NCBI GenBank assembly: GCA_937897645.1
Contig: CALCNV010000070.1
Span: 1-54,958 of the forward strand
Length of the DNA stretch: 54,958 bases
Direction of reading: 5' to 3'
From: an uncultured Lysobacteraceae bacterium
GTDB lineage: Bacteria; Pseudomonadota; Gammaproteobacteria; Xanthomonadales; Xanthomonadaceae
How positions within the stretch are numbered: position 1 is the stretch's first letter; every line of letters begins with the position of its first letter. Position numbers and translations under genes: made by a program. This document shows, one piece after another, positions 8,653-15,754 of the stretch. Below the pieces are notes generated by a model. The model was not told the DNA's origin, did not search any database, and saw only the letters and a list, made by a program, of their open reading frames with translations.

Positions 8653-8813
8653 ACTACCAGAACTATGTCATCGGCGCCTATGCCGTGTTCGTCGTGGTGT
8701 TGCTATGGGATTTCGTGGTGCCGCGCCTGCAGATCCGTCGTGAACTGCGTGCCGCCAAACTGCGCAAGGCGCGTGACGCCAGGCGCACCGAACCCATGGA
8801 GTTGAGTCGATGA
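8649..8813 (+). CDS. ccmD: Heme exporter protein CcmD (small)
   Basis: A 54-residue frame between ccmC and ccmE, overlapping both by ATGA. It begins MNYQNYVIGAYAVFVVVLLW: one membrane helix followed by a strongly basic tail (RRELRAAKLRKARDARR), the standard CcmD layout. It helps release holo-CcmE from CcmABC. The similar size and fixed position in the operon make the call firm despite low sequence conservation in the family. Confidence 0.92.
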   Translation: MNYQNYVIGAYAVFVVVLLWDFVVPRLQIRRELRAAKLRKARDARRTEPMELSR

Positions 8814-9271
8814 ATCCTGTCCGTCGCCGTCGCCTGCTGCTGGTGCTGCTGCTGGTCGTGGCTGCCGCCATCGCCACCGCGCTGGTCGCGCTCGCCTTGC
8901 AGCGCAACGTGGCTTACCTGTACACGCCAGTGGAAGTGCTGCGTGGCGAAGCCGGCGAGCATGCGCGTTTCCGTTTGGGCGGCATGGTCGAGAAAGGTTC
9001 GTTCCAGCGTGCGCCCGGTTCGATGGAAGCGCATTTCCGCGTGACCGACGGCGATGCGCAATTGCCGGTGATGTACGACAAGATCCTGCCGGACCTGTTC
9101 CGCGAAGGCCAGGCCGTGGTTGCCACTGGCACGATGCGCGATGGCGTGTTCGTAGCCGAGAACGTGCTGGCCAAGCACGACGAAACCTACATGCCCAAGG
9201 AAGTGGCGGACAAGATGGGCCAGGCGCACAAGAAACATGACGTGCCGGCAGCGGCGGAAGTGAAGCCTTGA
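8810..9271 (+). CDS. ccmE: Cytochrome c-type biogenesis heme chaperone CcmE
   Basis: 153 aa with a basic N-terminus, one signal-anchor helix (about 9-31) and a periplasmic OB-fold domain. The heme-attachment histidine H123 lies in LAKHDETYMP, with the partner tyrosine Y127. CcmE carries heme covalently from CcmC to the CcmF/H ligase. It is the last gene of the tightly overlapping ccmA-E block. A 276-bp gap holding a palindromic repeat separates it from ccmF. Confidence 0.96.
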   Translation: MNPVRRRRLLLVLLLVVAAAIATALVALALQRNVAYLYTPVEVLRGEAGEHARFRLGGMVEKGSFQRAPGSMEAHFRVTDGDAQLPVMYDKILPDLFREGQAVVATGTMRDGVFVAENVLAKHDETYMPKEVADKMGQAHKKHDVPAAAEVKP

Positions 9272-9305
9272 TGCTGATTTCGTCGCCACAAAAAAACGCT
9301 CCGGC

Positions 9306-9430
9306 CGTCATTCCAGCGAAAGCTGGAACCCATCTTGATCTTGCGTTTGATTCTCCATTTGCGCCGACCTCTTCCGATTTGATACGTAAAGGCAAGATCA
9401 AGATGGGTCCCAGCTTTCGCTGGGATGACG
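9306..9430. repeat. GTCATTCCAGC...GCTGGGATGAC palindromic repeat (copy 2), between ccmE and ccmF
   Basis: The left arm CGTCATTCCAGCGAAAGCTG is mirrored by CAGCTTTCGCTGGGATGACG, with inner arms ATCTTGATCTTGC / GCAAGATCAAGAT. It fills much of the only sizeable gap in the ccm operon. The short open frame 9268-9558 reads through it and is not a gene. Confidence 0.88.
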
Positions 9431-9547
9431 ATGCACCCGGTGGGTTTGTCGCGGTAACCAGTACCCTGCACTTGGGGACACAGGCCGCCCACAACGGCGA
9501 TCCGCGCCTGACCAGCGCGAGCGCACCACTGAAGATGGAGCGGCGCA

Positions 9548-11470
9548 ATGCTTCCTGAAATCGGCCAGATCGCCCTGATCCTCGCCCTGCTGGTCGCAGG
9601 CCTGCAGGCCACCATGCCAATGGCCGGCGCGCAGCGCGACAAGGCCGGCTGGATGGCGATCGCGCGGCCAGCGGCGTATGCACAGCTGCTGCTGGTGCTG
9701 ACCGCCTTCGTCGTGCTCACCATCGCCTTCGTGGTCCAGGACTTCTCGGTCAAGTACGTTGCCGACAATTCCAACTCGCTGCTGCCCATGGTCTACCGCT
9801 ACACCGCGGTATGGGGCGCGCACGAAGGTTCACTGCTGCTGTGGACACTGGTGCTGGCGGCATGGAACGCAGCCGTCGCCGAATTCTCACGCGGCCTGCC
9901 GCCGCGCGTGATCGCCCGCGTGCTGGGCGTGATGGGCATCGTCAGCCTGGGCTTCCTCGCCTTCCTCATCTTCACCTCCAATCCCTTCGAACGCCTGCTG
10001 CCCGCGCCACTGGAAGGCCATGACCTGAACCCGCTGTTGCAGGACTTCGGCATGATCATCCACCCGCCGATGCTGTACATCGGCTACGTGGGCTTCGTGG
10101 TGCCGTTTGCGTTCTCCATCGCAGCGTTGATGGACGGTGAAGTGGATGCACGTTGGCTGCGCTGGACCCGGCCGTGGACCAACGTGGCCTGGGCCTTCCT
10201 GACCATCGGCATCGCGCTGGGCAGCTGGTGGGCGTATTACGAATTGGGCTGGGGCGGCTGGTGGTTCTGGGATCCGGTGGAAAACGCCAGCTTCATGCCA
10301 TGGCTGGTCGGCACGGCGCTGCTGCATTCGCAGGCCGTCACTGAAAAGCGCGGCAGCTTCCGCGGCTGGACCCTGCTGCTGGCCATCGCCGCATTCTCGC
10401 TGTCGCTGCTGGGTGCCTTCCTGGTGCGCTCGGGCGTGTTGACCAGCGTGCATGCCTTCGCTGCTGATCCTTCGCGCGGATCGTTCATCCTCGTGTTCCT
10501 GGGCATCGTGATCGGCGGCTCGCTGCTGCTGTACCTCCTGCGCGCACCACGACTGCAGGGCGGTGCGCCGTTCGCCGCCAGTTCGCGCGAAACCCTGCTG
10601 CTCGCCAACAACGTGCTGCTGACCTCGGCCGCCGGCATGGTGCTACTGGGTACGCTGTACCCGCTGCTTGCCGATGCATTGGGACTTGGAAAAATTTCGG
10701 TAGGCCCGCCCTATTTCGGCCTGCTGTTCCTGCTGTTGATGACGCCATTGATCCTGCTGCTGCCATTCGGTCCCTTGACCAAGTGGCAACGCGATGAGCC
10801 TTCGCGGGTGATGCGGATGCTGGCGCCGTGGGCCGTGTTCGCGATGGTGCTTGGCGTGATCGGCTATTTCACCGCCTCGCAAGGACCCTTGAAGACTGCG
10901 GCGGGAGTTGCGGCGTCGGCATGGGTTGCATTCGGCACCTTGCGTTTCGTGTGGACGCGCTTCCAGGCCAAGGGCAGCCGCTTCACTCCGGAAATGCTGG
11001 GCATGAGCCTGGCCCATGGTGGCGTGGCGGTGTTCCTGGTCGGCGCGCTGCTGGTGGAAGCGCTGTCCGTGCAGCATGAGGTGGCAATGACGCCGGGCCA
11101 GACCATGCAAGTGGGGCGCTATGCGTTCCGTTTCGAAGGCGTGGACCAATTGCGTGGCCCCAATTACGCCGGCGAGCGCGGACACATCCAGGTCTTTCGC
11201 GACGACCAGCCGCTGGTGCTGCTGCATCCTGAAAAACGTGCCTATGCCAGTGGTGGCCAGGTGATGACCGAAGCCGCCATCCGCCCGGGCCTGATGGGCG
11301 ATGTGTTCGTGGCCGTCGGCGAAGACCTGGGCAACGATGCCCATGCGGTGCGCGTGCATCTCAAGCCCTTCCTGCGCTGGGTCTGGCTGGGCGCCGCATT
11401 GATGGCATTGGGCGGTTTTGTCACCGCCACGGATCGACGTTTCCGTTCCAGACCCGAGGACCCGCGATGA
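9548..11470 (+). CDS. ccmF: Cytochrome c heme lyase subunit CcmF
   Basis: 640 aa, many membrane helices, preceded by a GGAG site. The WWD motif WGGWWFWDPVENASFMPWL and the HxxxxY region GMIIHPPMLYIGYVGF are diagnostic. Conserved periplasmic histidines are present, for example VRSGVLTSVHAFA. CcmF takes heme from CcmE and, with CcmH/I, joins it to the CXXCH motif of apocytochromes. Its stop overlaps the ccmG ATG by 4 bp. Confidence 0.96.
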   Translation: MLPEIGQIALILALLVAGLQATMPMAGAQRDKAGWMAIARPAAYAQLLLVLTAFVVLTIAFVVQDFSVKYVADNSNSLLPMVYRYTAVWGAHEGSLLLWTLVLAAWNAAVAEFSRGLPPRVIARVLGVMGIVSLGFLAFLIFTSNPFERLLPAPLEGHDLNPLLQDFGMIIHPPMLYIGYVGFVVPFAFSIAALMDGEVDARWLRWTRPWTNVAWAFLTIGIALGSWWAYYELGWGGWWFWDPVENASFMPWLVGTALLHSQAVTEKRGSFRGWTLLLAIAAFSLSLLGAFLVRSGVLTSVHAFAADPSRGSFILVFLGIVIGGSLLLYLLRAPRLQGGAPFAASSRETLLLANNVLLTSAAGMVLLGTLYPLLADALGLGKISVGPPYFGLLFLLLMTPLILLLPFGPLTKWQRDEPSRVMRMLAPWAVFAMVLGVIGYFTASQGPLKTAAGVAASAWVAFGTLRFVWTRFQAKGSRFTPEMLGMSLAHGGVAVFLVGALLVEALSVQHEVAMTPGQTMQVGRYAFRFEGVDQLRGPNYAGERGHIQVFRDDQPLVLLHPEKRAYASGGQVMTEAAIRPGLMGDVFVAVGEDLGNDAHAVRVHLKPFLRWVWLGAALMALGGFVTATDRRFRSRPEDPR

Positions 11471-12057
11471 ATACACCCGTACCCACGCCGCAGAAGAAGC
11501 ACACGGGTGCTTACGTGTTCGCCGGCGTGATCATCGCGCTGTTCTTCATCGGCTTGATGGGACTGCTGTGGTATGGCGTGCAGCAATCCGACCGTGCCGG
11601 CCGCGATGCCCTGCCCTCGCCCCTGATCGGCAAGGCGGCACCGGAGTTCACCCTGCCCCTGCTGCATGAGCCCGGCAAGACCCTGTCCCTGGCCGACCTG
11701 CGCGGCAAGCCCTTCGTGATGAACGTGTGGGGAAGCTGGTGCCCGGAATGCCGCGTGGAGCACCCGGTGATCGCGCGTTTCGCCTACACCAAGCGCGTGC
11801 GCTTCATCGGCTACAACCTGAAGGACGAACGCGAGGAGGCGCTGCGCTGGCTGGAAGAATACGACAACCCTTACAGCGACGTGGTCGCCGACATCGACGG
11901 CCGCACCGCGATCGACTGGGGCATCTACGGCGCACCGGAAACCTTCCTGGTCGATGCCAACGGCATCATCCGCTGGAAGCATGTCGGCGCGATTACCGAT
12001 GAGATCATCGCCAACGAGTTGATCCCGGCCCTGGAAAAAGCGGAAGCAGGCAAGTGA
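11467..12057 (+). CDS. ccmG: Thiol:disulfide interchange protein CcmG (DsbE)
   Basis: 196 aa with an N-terminal membrane anchor (about 15-37) and a periplasmic thioredoxin fold. The active site is WCPEC (C92, C95), followed by the CcmG-specific acidic stretch and the cis-proline loop in YGAPETFLVD. It keeps apocytochrome or CcmH thiols reduced. Start overlaps the end of ccmF and the stop lies 7 bp before the annotated ccmH start. Confidence 0.95.
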   Translation: MNTPVPTPQKKHTGAYVFAGVIIALFFIGLMGLLWYGVQQSDRAGRDALPSPLIGKAAPEFTLPLLHEPGKTLSLADLRGKPFVMNVWGSWCPECRVEHPVIARFAYTKRVRFIGYNLKDEREEALRWLEEYDNPYSDVVADIDGRTAIDWGIYGAPETFLVDANGIIRWKHVGAITDEIIANELIPALEKAEAGK

Positions 12058-12064
12058 CGAATCG

Positions 12065-12664
12065 ATGAGCGCAACTCCAGTTACTTCCTCGAAGTCGTCA
12101 TTCCCGCGCAGGCGGGAATCGCTCTGCGCTTTTGCCACAGGAGAAAGCAAGAGCGATTCCCGCCTGCGCGGGAATGACGATTCGCCTTTGTCGTTCGTGA
12201 CAGGGCCCAATCGCAGCCGAGCAAGCTCGGCTCTACAAATCCTGGCGATGCTCGCCATGCTGCTCGTGTCTTCACTGGCCTTCGCCCAAGCCAGCGACCC
12301 CACGCCGCTGCAGTTCAAGGACGCCACGCAGGAGGCGCGCTTCCACAAACTCGCCACCGAACTGCGCTGCGTGATGTGCCAGAACCAGTCGCTGGCCGAT
12401 TCCAATGCACAGATCGCGCAGGACCTGCGCCGTGAAGTGCTGGTGTTGATGAACGACGGCAAGTCCGACGCCGAGATCAAGCGCTTCCTGGTCGATCGCT
12501 ACGGCGAATTCGTGCTGTACAAGCCGGAAGTCAGCGGCGGCACGTGGCTGCTGTGGTTTGGCCCGTTGCTGCTGTTGCTGGCGGGCGCAGGCGTGGTATT
12601 TCGCCTGGTGCGCAAGCCCGGTAATGAAACACCCGTCGCCCATGACGACAGCCAGGAGTGGTGA
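12065..12664 (+). CDS. ccmH: Cytochrome c maturation protein CcmH (CcmL), 5' end built from repeats
   Basis: 199 aa as given. The functional part begins with a signal helix (about 60-76, LAMLAMLLVSSLAFAQ) and the redox motif RCVMCQNQSLADS (C102, C105), then a C-terminal membrane helix; this is the short CcmL form, with ccmI separate. Residues 11-40 are encoded by a GTCATTCCCGC palindrome and 49-58 by a second repeat (AGCCGAGCAAGCTCGGCT). The palindromes therefore either extend the protein or lie in its leader. Possible inner starts are GTG 12197 and ATG 12248, both with weak ribosome sites. The repeat supplies the only basic residues ahead of the signal helix. Confidence 0.9.
   Translation: MSATPVTSSKSSFPRRRESLCAFATGESKSDSRLRGNDDSPLSFVTGPNRSRASSALQILAMLAMLLVSSLAFAQASDPTPLQFKDATQEARFHKLATELRCVMCQNQSLADSNAQIAQDLRREVLVLMNDGKSDAEIKRFLVDRYGEFVLYKPEVSGGTWLLWFGPLLLLLAGAGVVFRLVRKPGNETPVAHDDSQEW
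12095..12180. repeat. GTCATTCCCGC...GCGGGAATGAC palindromic repeat (copy 3), inside ccmH
   Basis: TCGTCATTCCCGCGCAGGCG at the left is mirrored by CGCCTGCGCGGGAATGACGA at the right, with extended arms GGAATCGCTCT / AGAGCGATTCC. It is a multiple of three inside the open frame and leaves ccmH unbroken. Confidence 0.92.
12214..12237. repeat. CAGCCGAGCAAGCTCGGCTCTACA repeat (copy 1), inside ccmH
   Basis: A short palindrome (AGCCGAGC-AA-GCTCGGCT) plus a CTACA tail. An identical copy lies at 15731-15754 at the end of the GH3 gene. Here it encodes part of the ccmH leader. Confidence 0.9.
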
Positions 12665-13674
12665 TGAACGTGTTCGTGGCGATTGCCGTGTTGTTGACCC
12701 TGGCCGTGCTGGCCGGCGTGTTGTGGCCGCTGTGGCGCGAATCGCGCACCCTGGTCATCGGCGCCGCGGTTGCGCTTGGGCTGGCAACCTTTGCGCTTTA
12801 CAGCGCACTGGGTACGCCCGCCGCAATCAATGCCCCGGCGGGTGCTCCACCCGCCACACTGGATGCCGCAGTCGCCGAGTTGCAGGCGGAACTGAAGCGT
12901 AATCCCGAACAGCCCGAAGGTTGGCGCCTGCTCGGCAAGTCGCTGGCGGCACTGGGTGACTTCAACGGTTCACGCGACGCCTTCGCCAAGGCATTGGCGA
13001 TGAATCCCGACGAACCGGACCTGCTGGTGGAAACCGCGCAGTCACGCCTGTACGCCGCGCAGGACCGCAAGCTGGATGCCGAAGCGATCGCACTGTTGCA
13101 GCGCGCGCTCGTGCTGCAACCGGACCACCAGCGCGCGGCATGGTTCCTGGGCATGTCGCAACGCCAGAACGGGCAAGCGGCCGAAGCGGCGAAGACCTGG
13201 GAGCCCCTGCTTTCAAGGGTTGACCCCAGCACCGCTGCGACGTTGCGTGCACAAATCAATGAGGCACGCACCGACGCTGGCCTGCCACCGTTGCCGGCAG
13301 CCGAGCCTGCAAGCGCCGAAGGCAACGCGATCACCGTGAAGGTATCGCTTGATCCCGACTTCGCGGCACGCGTGCGCCTACGCGGTGATGCCAGCGTGTT
13401 CGTGATCGCCCGCGTCCCCGGTGGCCCGCCGATGCCGGTGGCGGCGGAAAAATATTCGTTGCAGGACCTGCCACTCACGCTGACCCTGGATGACAGCGAC
13501 AGCCCCATGCCTACGCAGAAACTGTCGGCCTTGAAGGAAGTGGAACTGGTCGCGCGCATTTCGAATAGCGGCAATGCGATGCGCGAAGAAGGCGATCTGG
13601 AATCCGCTCCGGTGCGGGTGACGCTGCCGGCAACCTCTCCCGTGGAACTGGTATTGGGCAAAGCCGAAAAGTAG
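12664..13674 (+). CDS. ccmI: Cytochrome c biogenesis protein CcmI (TPR protein)
   Basis: 336 aa from the ATG that overlaps the ccmH stop by one base (TGATG). Two membrane helices at the start (about 1-20 and 28-48) are followed by a tetratricopeptide region (PEGWRLLGKSLAALGDFNGSR..., then LALALNPDEPD-type repeats). The C-terminal periplasmic domain is of the CcmI/CycH kind (ITVKVSLDPDFAARV, FVIARVPGGPPMPVA). It presents apocytochrome c to CcmF/H. It closes the ccm operon; a hairpin-forming repeat follows. Confidence 0.93.
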   Translation: MNVFVAIAVLLTLAVLAGVLWPLWRESRTLVIGAAVALGLATFALYSALGTPAAINAPAGAPPATLDAAVAELQAELKRNPEQPEGWRLLGKSLAALGDFNGSRDAFAKALAMNPDEPDLLVETAQSRLYAAQDRKLDAEAIALLQRALVLQPDHQRAAWFLGMSQRQNGQAAEAAKTWEPLLSRVDPSTAATLRAQINEARTDAGLPPLPAAEPASAEGNAITVKVSLDPDFAARVRLRGDASVFVIARVPGGPPMPVAAEKYSLQDLPLTLTLDDSDSPMPTQKLSALKEVELVARISNSGNAMREEGDLESAPVRVTLPATSPVELVLGKAEK

Positions 13675-13685
13675 CACCCGACGAT

Positions 13686-13768
13686 GTGGGAGCGGCGTCC
13701 CGCCGCGAGCTCTTCGCGCACTGCCACCAAACACCGAGAAAAAGCTCGCGGCGCGACGCCGCTCCCAC
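13686..13768. repeat. GTGGGAGCGGCGTC...GACGCCGCTCCCAC palindromic repeat
   Basis: The left arm GTGGGAGCGGCGTCCCGCCG, running into CGAGCT, is mirrored by AGCTCGCGGCGCGACGCCGCTCCCAC. It fills the gap between ccmI and metX and may act as a transcription-ending hairpin, but there is no U-tract. It is another member of the modular GTxGGAGC superfamily. Confidence 0.88.
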
Positions 13769-13787
13769 TCATTGCACCGGTCCCGGC

Positions 13788-13793
13788 TAGAAT
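13788..13793 (+). promoter_or_regulatory. Probable -10 box of the metX-like gene
   Basis: TAGAAT ends 6 bp before the ATG at 13800, so transcription would start at the ATG. No properly spaced ribosome site exists (AGG directly abuts the ATG). This suggests a leaderless message; no clear -35 is seen. Confidence 0.45.
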
Positions 13794-13799
13794 CACAGG

Positions 13800-14912
13800 A
13801 TGACCGAATTCATCCCCCCCGGCACCCGCTTCCATTCCCTGCCCTCGCCGTTCCCGATGAAGCGCGGCGGCGCGCTGCACGGAGCGCGCATTGCCTACGA
13901 AACCTGGGGCGAACTCAACGCCGCAGGTGACAACGCCGTGCTGATCGTCACCGGACTGTCGCCAGACGCACATGCAGCCAGCAACGCCGGCAATGCGGAA
14001 GCAGGCTGGTGGGAAGCGATGCTGGGACCGGGCAAACCCATCGACACGGATCGCTGGTTCGTGGTTTGCGTCAATTCGCTGGGTAGTTGCAAGGGTTCCA
14101 CCGGGCCGGCTTCGACCAATCCGGCCACGGGCCAGTTGTATCGACTGGATTTTCCCGAACTCTCCATCGAAGACGTCGCCGATGCCGCGCGCGAGGTCGT
14201 GCGCGGATTGGGCATCGCGCAATTGGCCTGCCTGATCGGCAACTCCATGGGCGGCATGACCGCGCTGGCGTTCCTGCTGCGCCATCCCGACGTGGCGCGC
14301 ACCCACATCAACATATCGGGCAGTGCACAGGCCTTGCCGTTTTCCATCGCGATACGCTCGTTGCAACGCGAGGCGATCCGCCTGGATCCGCATTGGAACA
14401 ACGGCGAGTATGACGACGCCACCTATCCCGAATCCGGCATGCGCATGGCGCGCAAGCTGGGCGTCATCACCTACCGCTCCGCGTTGGAATGGGACGGCCG
14501 CTTCGGACGCGTGCGCCTGGAGTCCGATCATCCGGATGAAGAACCCTTCGGCCTCGAGTTCCAGGTGGAAAGCTATCTGGAAGGCCACGCCCGCCGCTTC
14601 GTGCGCCGCTTCGACCCCAACTGCTATCTGTACCTGAGCCGCTCGATGGACTGGTTCGACCTGGCCGATGTCGCCGGCGGCGACGTGCAGCAGGGCCTGG
14701 CGCGGATCAAGGTGGAGAAGGCACTCGCGATTGGCGCGACCACCGACATCCTGTTTCCCCTGCAGCAGCAACAGCAGATCGCCGATGGATTACGTGCCGG
14801 CGGCGCGGATGCCCGCTTCCAACCACTGGACTCGCCGCAGGGCCATGACGCGTTCCTGGTGGATTTCGAGCGGTTCGGACCTGCCGTGGCGAGCTTCCTC
14901 GCCAGCCTCTGA
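13800..14912 (+). CDS. MetX-family acyltransferase, probable serine O-succinyltransferase
   Basis: 370-aa alpha/beta hydrolase of the homoserine O-acetyltransferase family. The triad is S149 (GNSMGGM), D316 (TTDILFP) and H349 (QGHDAFL). The motif VNSLGSCKGSTGPAS is typical. In Xanthomonadaceae this ortholog is annotated as serine O-succinyltransferase of a cysteine route; homoserine acetyl- or succinyltransferase are the alternatives, and separating them needs acyl-pocket residues I cannot assign with certainty. A cysteine-dioxygenase-like gene follows, which fits a cysteine role. Confidence 0.88.
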   Translation: MTEFIPPGTRFHSLPSPFPMKRGGALHGARIAYETWGELNAAGDNAVLIVTGLSPDAHAASNAGNAEAGWWEAMLGPGKPIDTDRWFVVCVNSLGSCKGSTGPASTNPATGQLYRLDFPELSIEDVADAAREVVRGLGIAQLACLIGNSMGGMTALAFLLRHPDVARTHINISGSAQALPFSIAIRSLQREAIRLDPHWNNGEYDDATYPESGMRMARKLGVITYRSALEWDGRFGRVRLESDHPDEEPFGLEFQVESYLEGHARRFVRRFDPNCYLYLSRSMDWFDLADVAGGDVQQGLARIKVEKALAIGATTDILFPLQQQQQIADGLRAGGADARFQPLDSPQGHDAFLVDFERFGPAVASFLASL

Positions 14913-14918
14913 TCACCG

Positions 14919-14997
14919 GTAGGAGCGCCCCATGGGCGCGAGCTCTTGCTTGCGGTGGAAATCGAGCCAAGAGCTCGCACCCATGGGGTGCTCCTAC
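14919..14997. repeat. GTAGGAGCGCCCCATGGGCG... palindromic repeat
   Basis: GTAGGAGCGCCCCATGGGCG followed by CGAGCTCTTG is mirrored by CAAGAGCTCGCACCCATGGGGTGCTCCTAC. Compensating differences in the two arms keep the stem. It fills the gap between metX and the dioxygenase gene. Confidence 0.88.
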
Positions 14998-15049
14998 CTC
15001 GGGCGTGGGGACGGGTTAAAATGCGGCCACATTCCTTGGGATTCCGCCC

Positions 15050-15640
15050 ATGACCACCCTCGACTTCCCAGGCCACGACAAACTGATTGCCTCGCTGGAT
15101 GCCGCCGTTGCACTGGGCGATGACCGCGCGGTCACCGATGCGCTGCGCAAGACGCTGTGCGAAATGATCTGCGATGAAGACGTCGCGCTGCCGGAGTGCG
15201 TGCTGGAACCCATCGCCGACCACTACGCGCGTCGCGAGCTCTACACCAGCCCGGAACACGGCTACAGCGTGATCGCCATGACCTGGGGACCAGGCCAGGG
15301 CACCAAGATCCACGACCATTCTGGCATGTGGTGCGTGGAAGGCGTGTGGAAAGGCCGCCTTGAGATCACCCAGTACGAACTGGCCGAACGCGACGACGAG
15401 CGCTATCGCTTCATCCAGGCCGGTACCATCGAAGCCGGCACCGGTTCCGCCGGCAGCCTGATCCCGCCGCACGAGTACCACACCATCCGCAACCCCAGCG
15501 ACAAGGCCGTGGCGGTGTCGTTGCACGTCTACCAGCGCACCATGGTCCGCTGCGGGGTGTTCTCGCCGGAAACCGACAACGAAGAATGGCAGAGCCGCGG
15601 CGAACGCCTGCTGGGCACGGACCAGGTCGTTCCAAGCTGA
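15050..15640 (+). CDS. Cysteine dioxygenase-like cupin (Arg-type thiol dioxygenase)
   Basis: A 196-aa cupin. The iron ligands are H88 and H90 (KIHDHSG) and H144 (PPHEYH). C95 lies five residues after the second histidine and Y161 sits in SLHVYQ, matching in spacing the Cys-Tyr cross-link pair of mammalian cysteine dioxygenase. R61/R62 occupy the region of the substrate-carboxylate arginine. These favour cysteine over 3-mercaptopropionate as substrate. The product would be cysteine sulfinate. A TAAAAT box at 15017-15022 could be its -10. Substrate preference is inference. Confidence 0.85.
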   Translation: MTTLDFPGHDKLIASLDAAVALGDDRAVTDALRKTLCEMICDEDVALPECVLEPIADHYARRELYTSPEHGYSVIAMTWGPGQGTKIHDHSGMWCVEGVWKGRLEITQYELAERDDERYRFIQAGTIEAGTGSAGSLIPPHEYHTIRNPSDKAVAVSLHVYQRTMVRCGVFSPETDNEEWQSRGERLLGTDQVVPS

Positions 15641-15674
15641 TTAGAAATTGCAAGGCAAGACTGCCCCAGCTTGT

Positions 15675-15696
15675 GTAGGAGCGACGTAAGTCGCGA
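15675..15696. repeat. GTAGGAGCGACGTAAGTCGCGA half element
   Basis: One arm only of the GTAGGAGCGAC family, 35 bp after the dioxygenase stop. The mirrored arm is absent, and the AGCCGAGC repeat follows 35 bp on. Confidence 0.85.
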
Positions 15697-15730
15697 AGGA
15701 CGCTGGGCCATGCTGCCCAGCTCCACACGA

Positions 15731-15754
15731 CAGCCGAGCAAGCTCGGCTCTACA
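15731..15754. repeat. CAGCCGAGCAAGCTCGGCTCTACA repeat (copy 2), overlapping the GH3 stop
   Basis: Identical to the copy inside ccmH at 12214-12237. The CTA in its tail provides the TAG stop codon of the minus-strand GH3 gene, so the repeat abuts and ends that reading frame. Confidence 0.9.

Noticed and set aside
9268..9558. 96-residue frame between ccmE and ccmF
   Set aside because: It translates the palindromic repeat in that gap and overlaps both neighbours.
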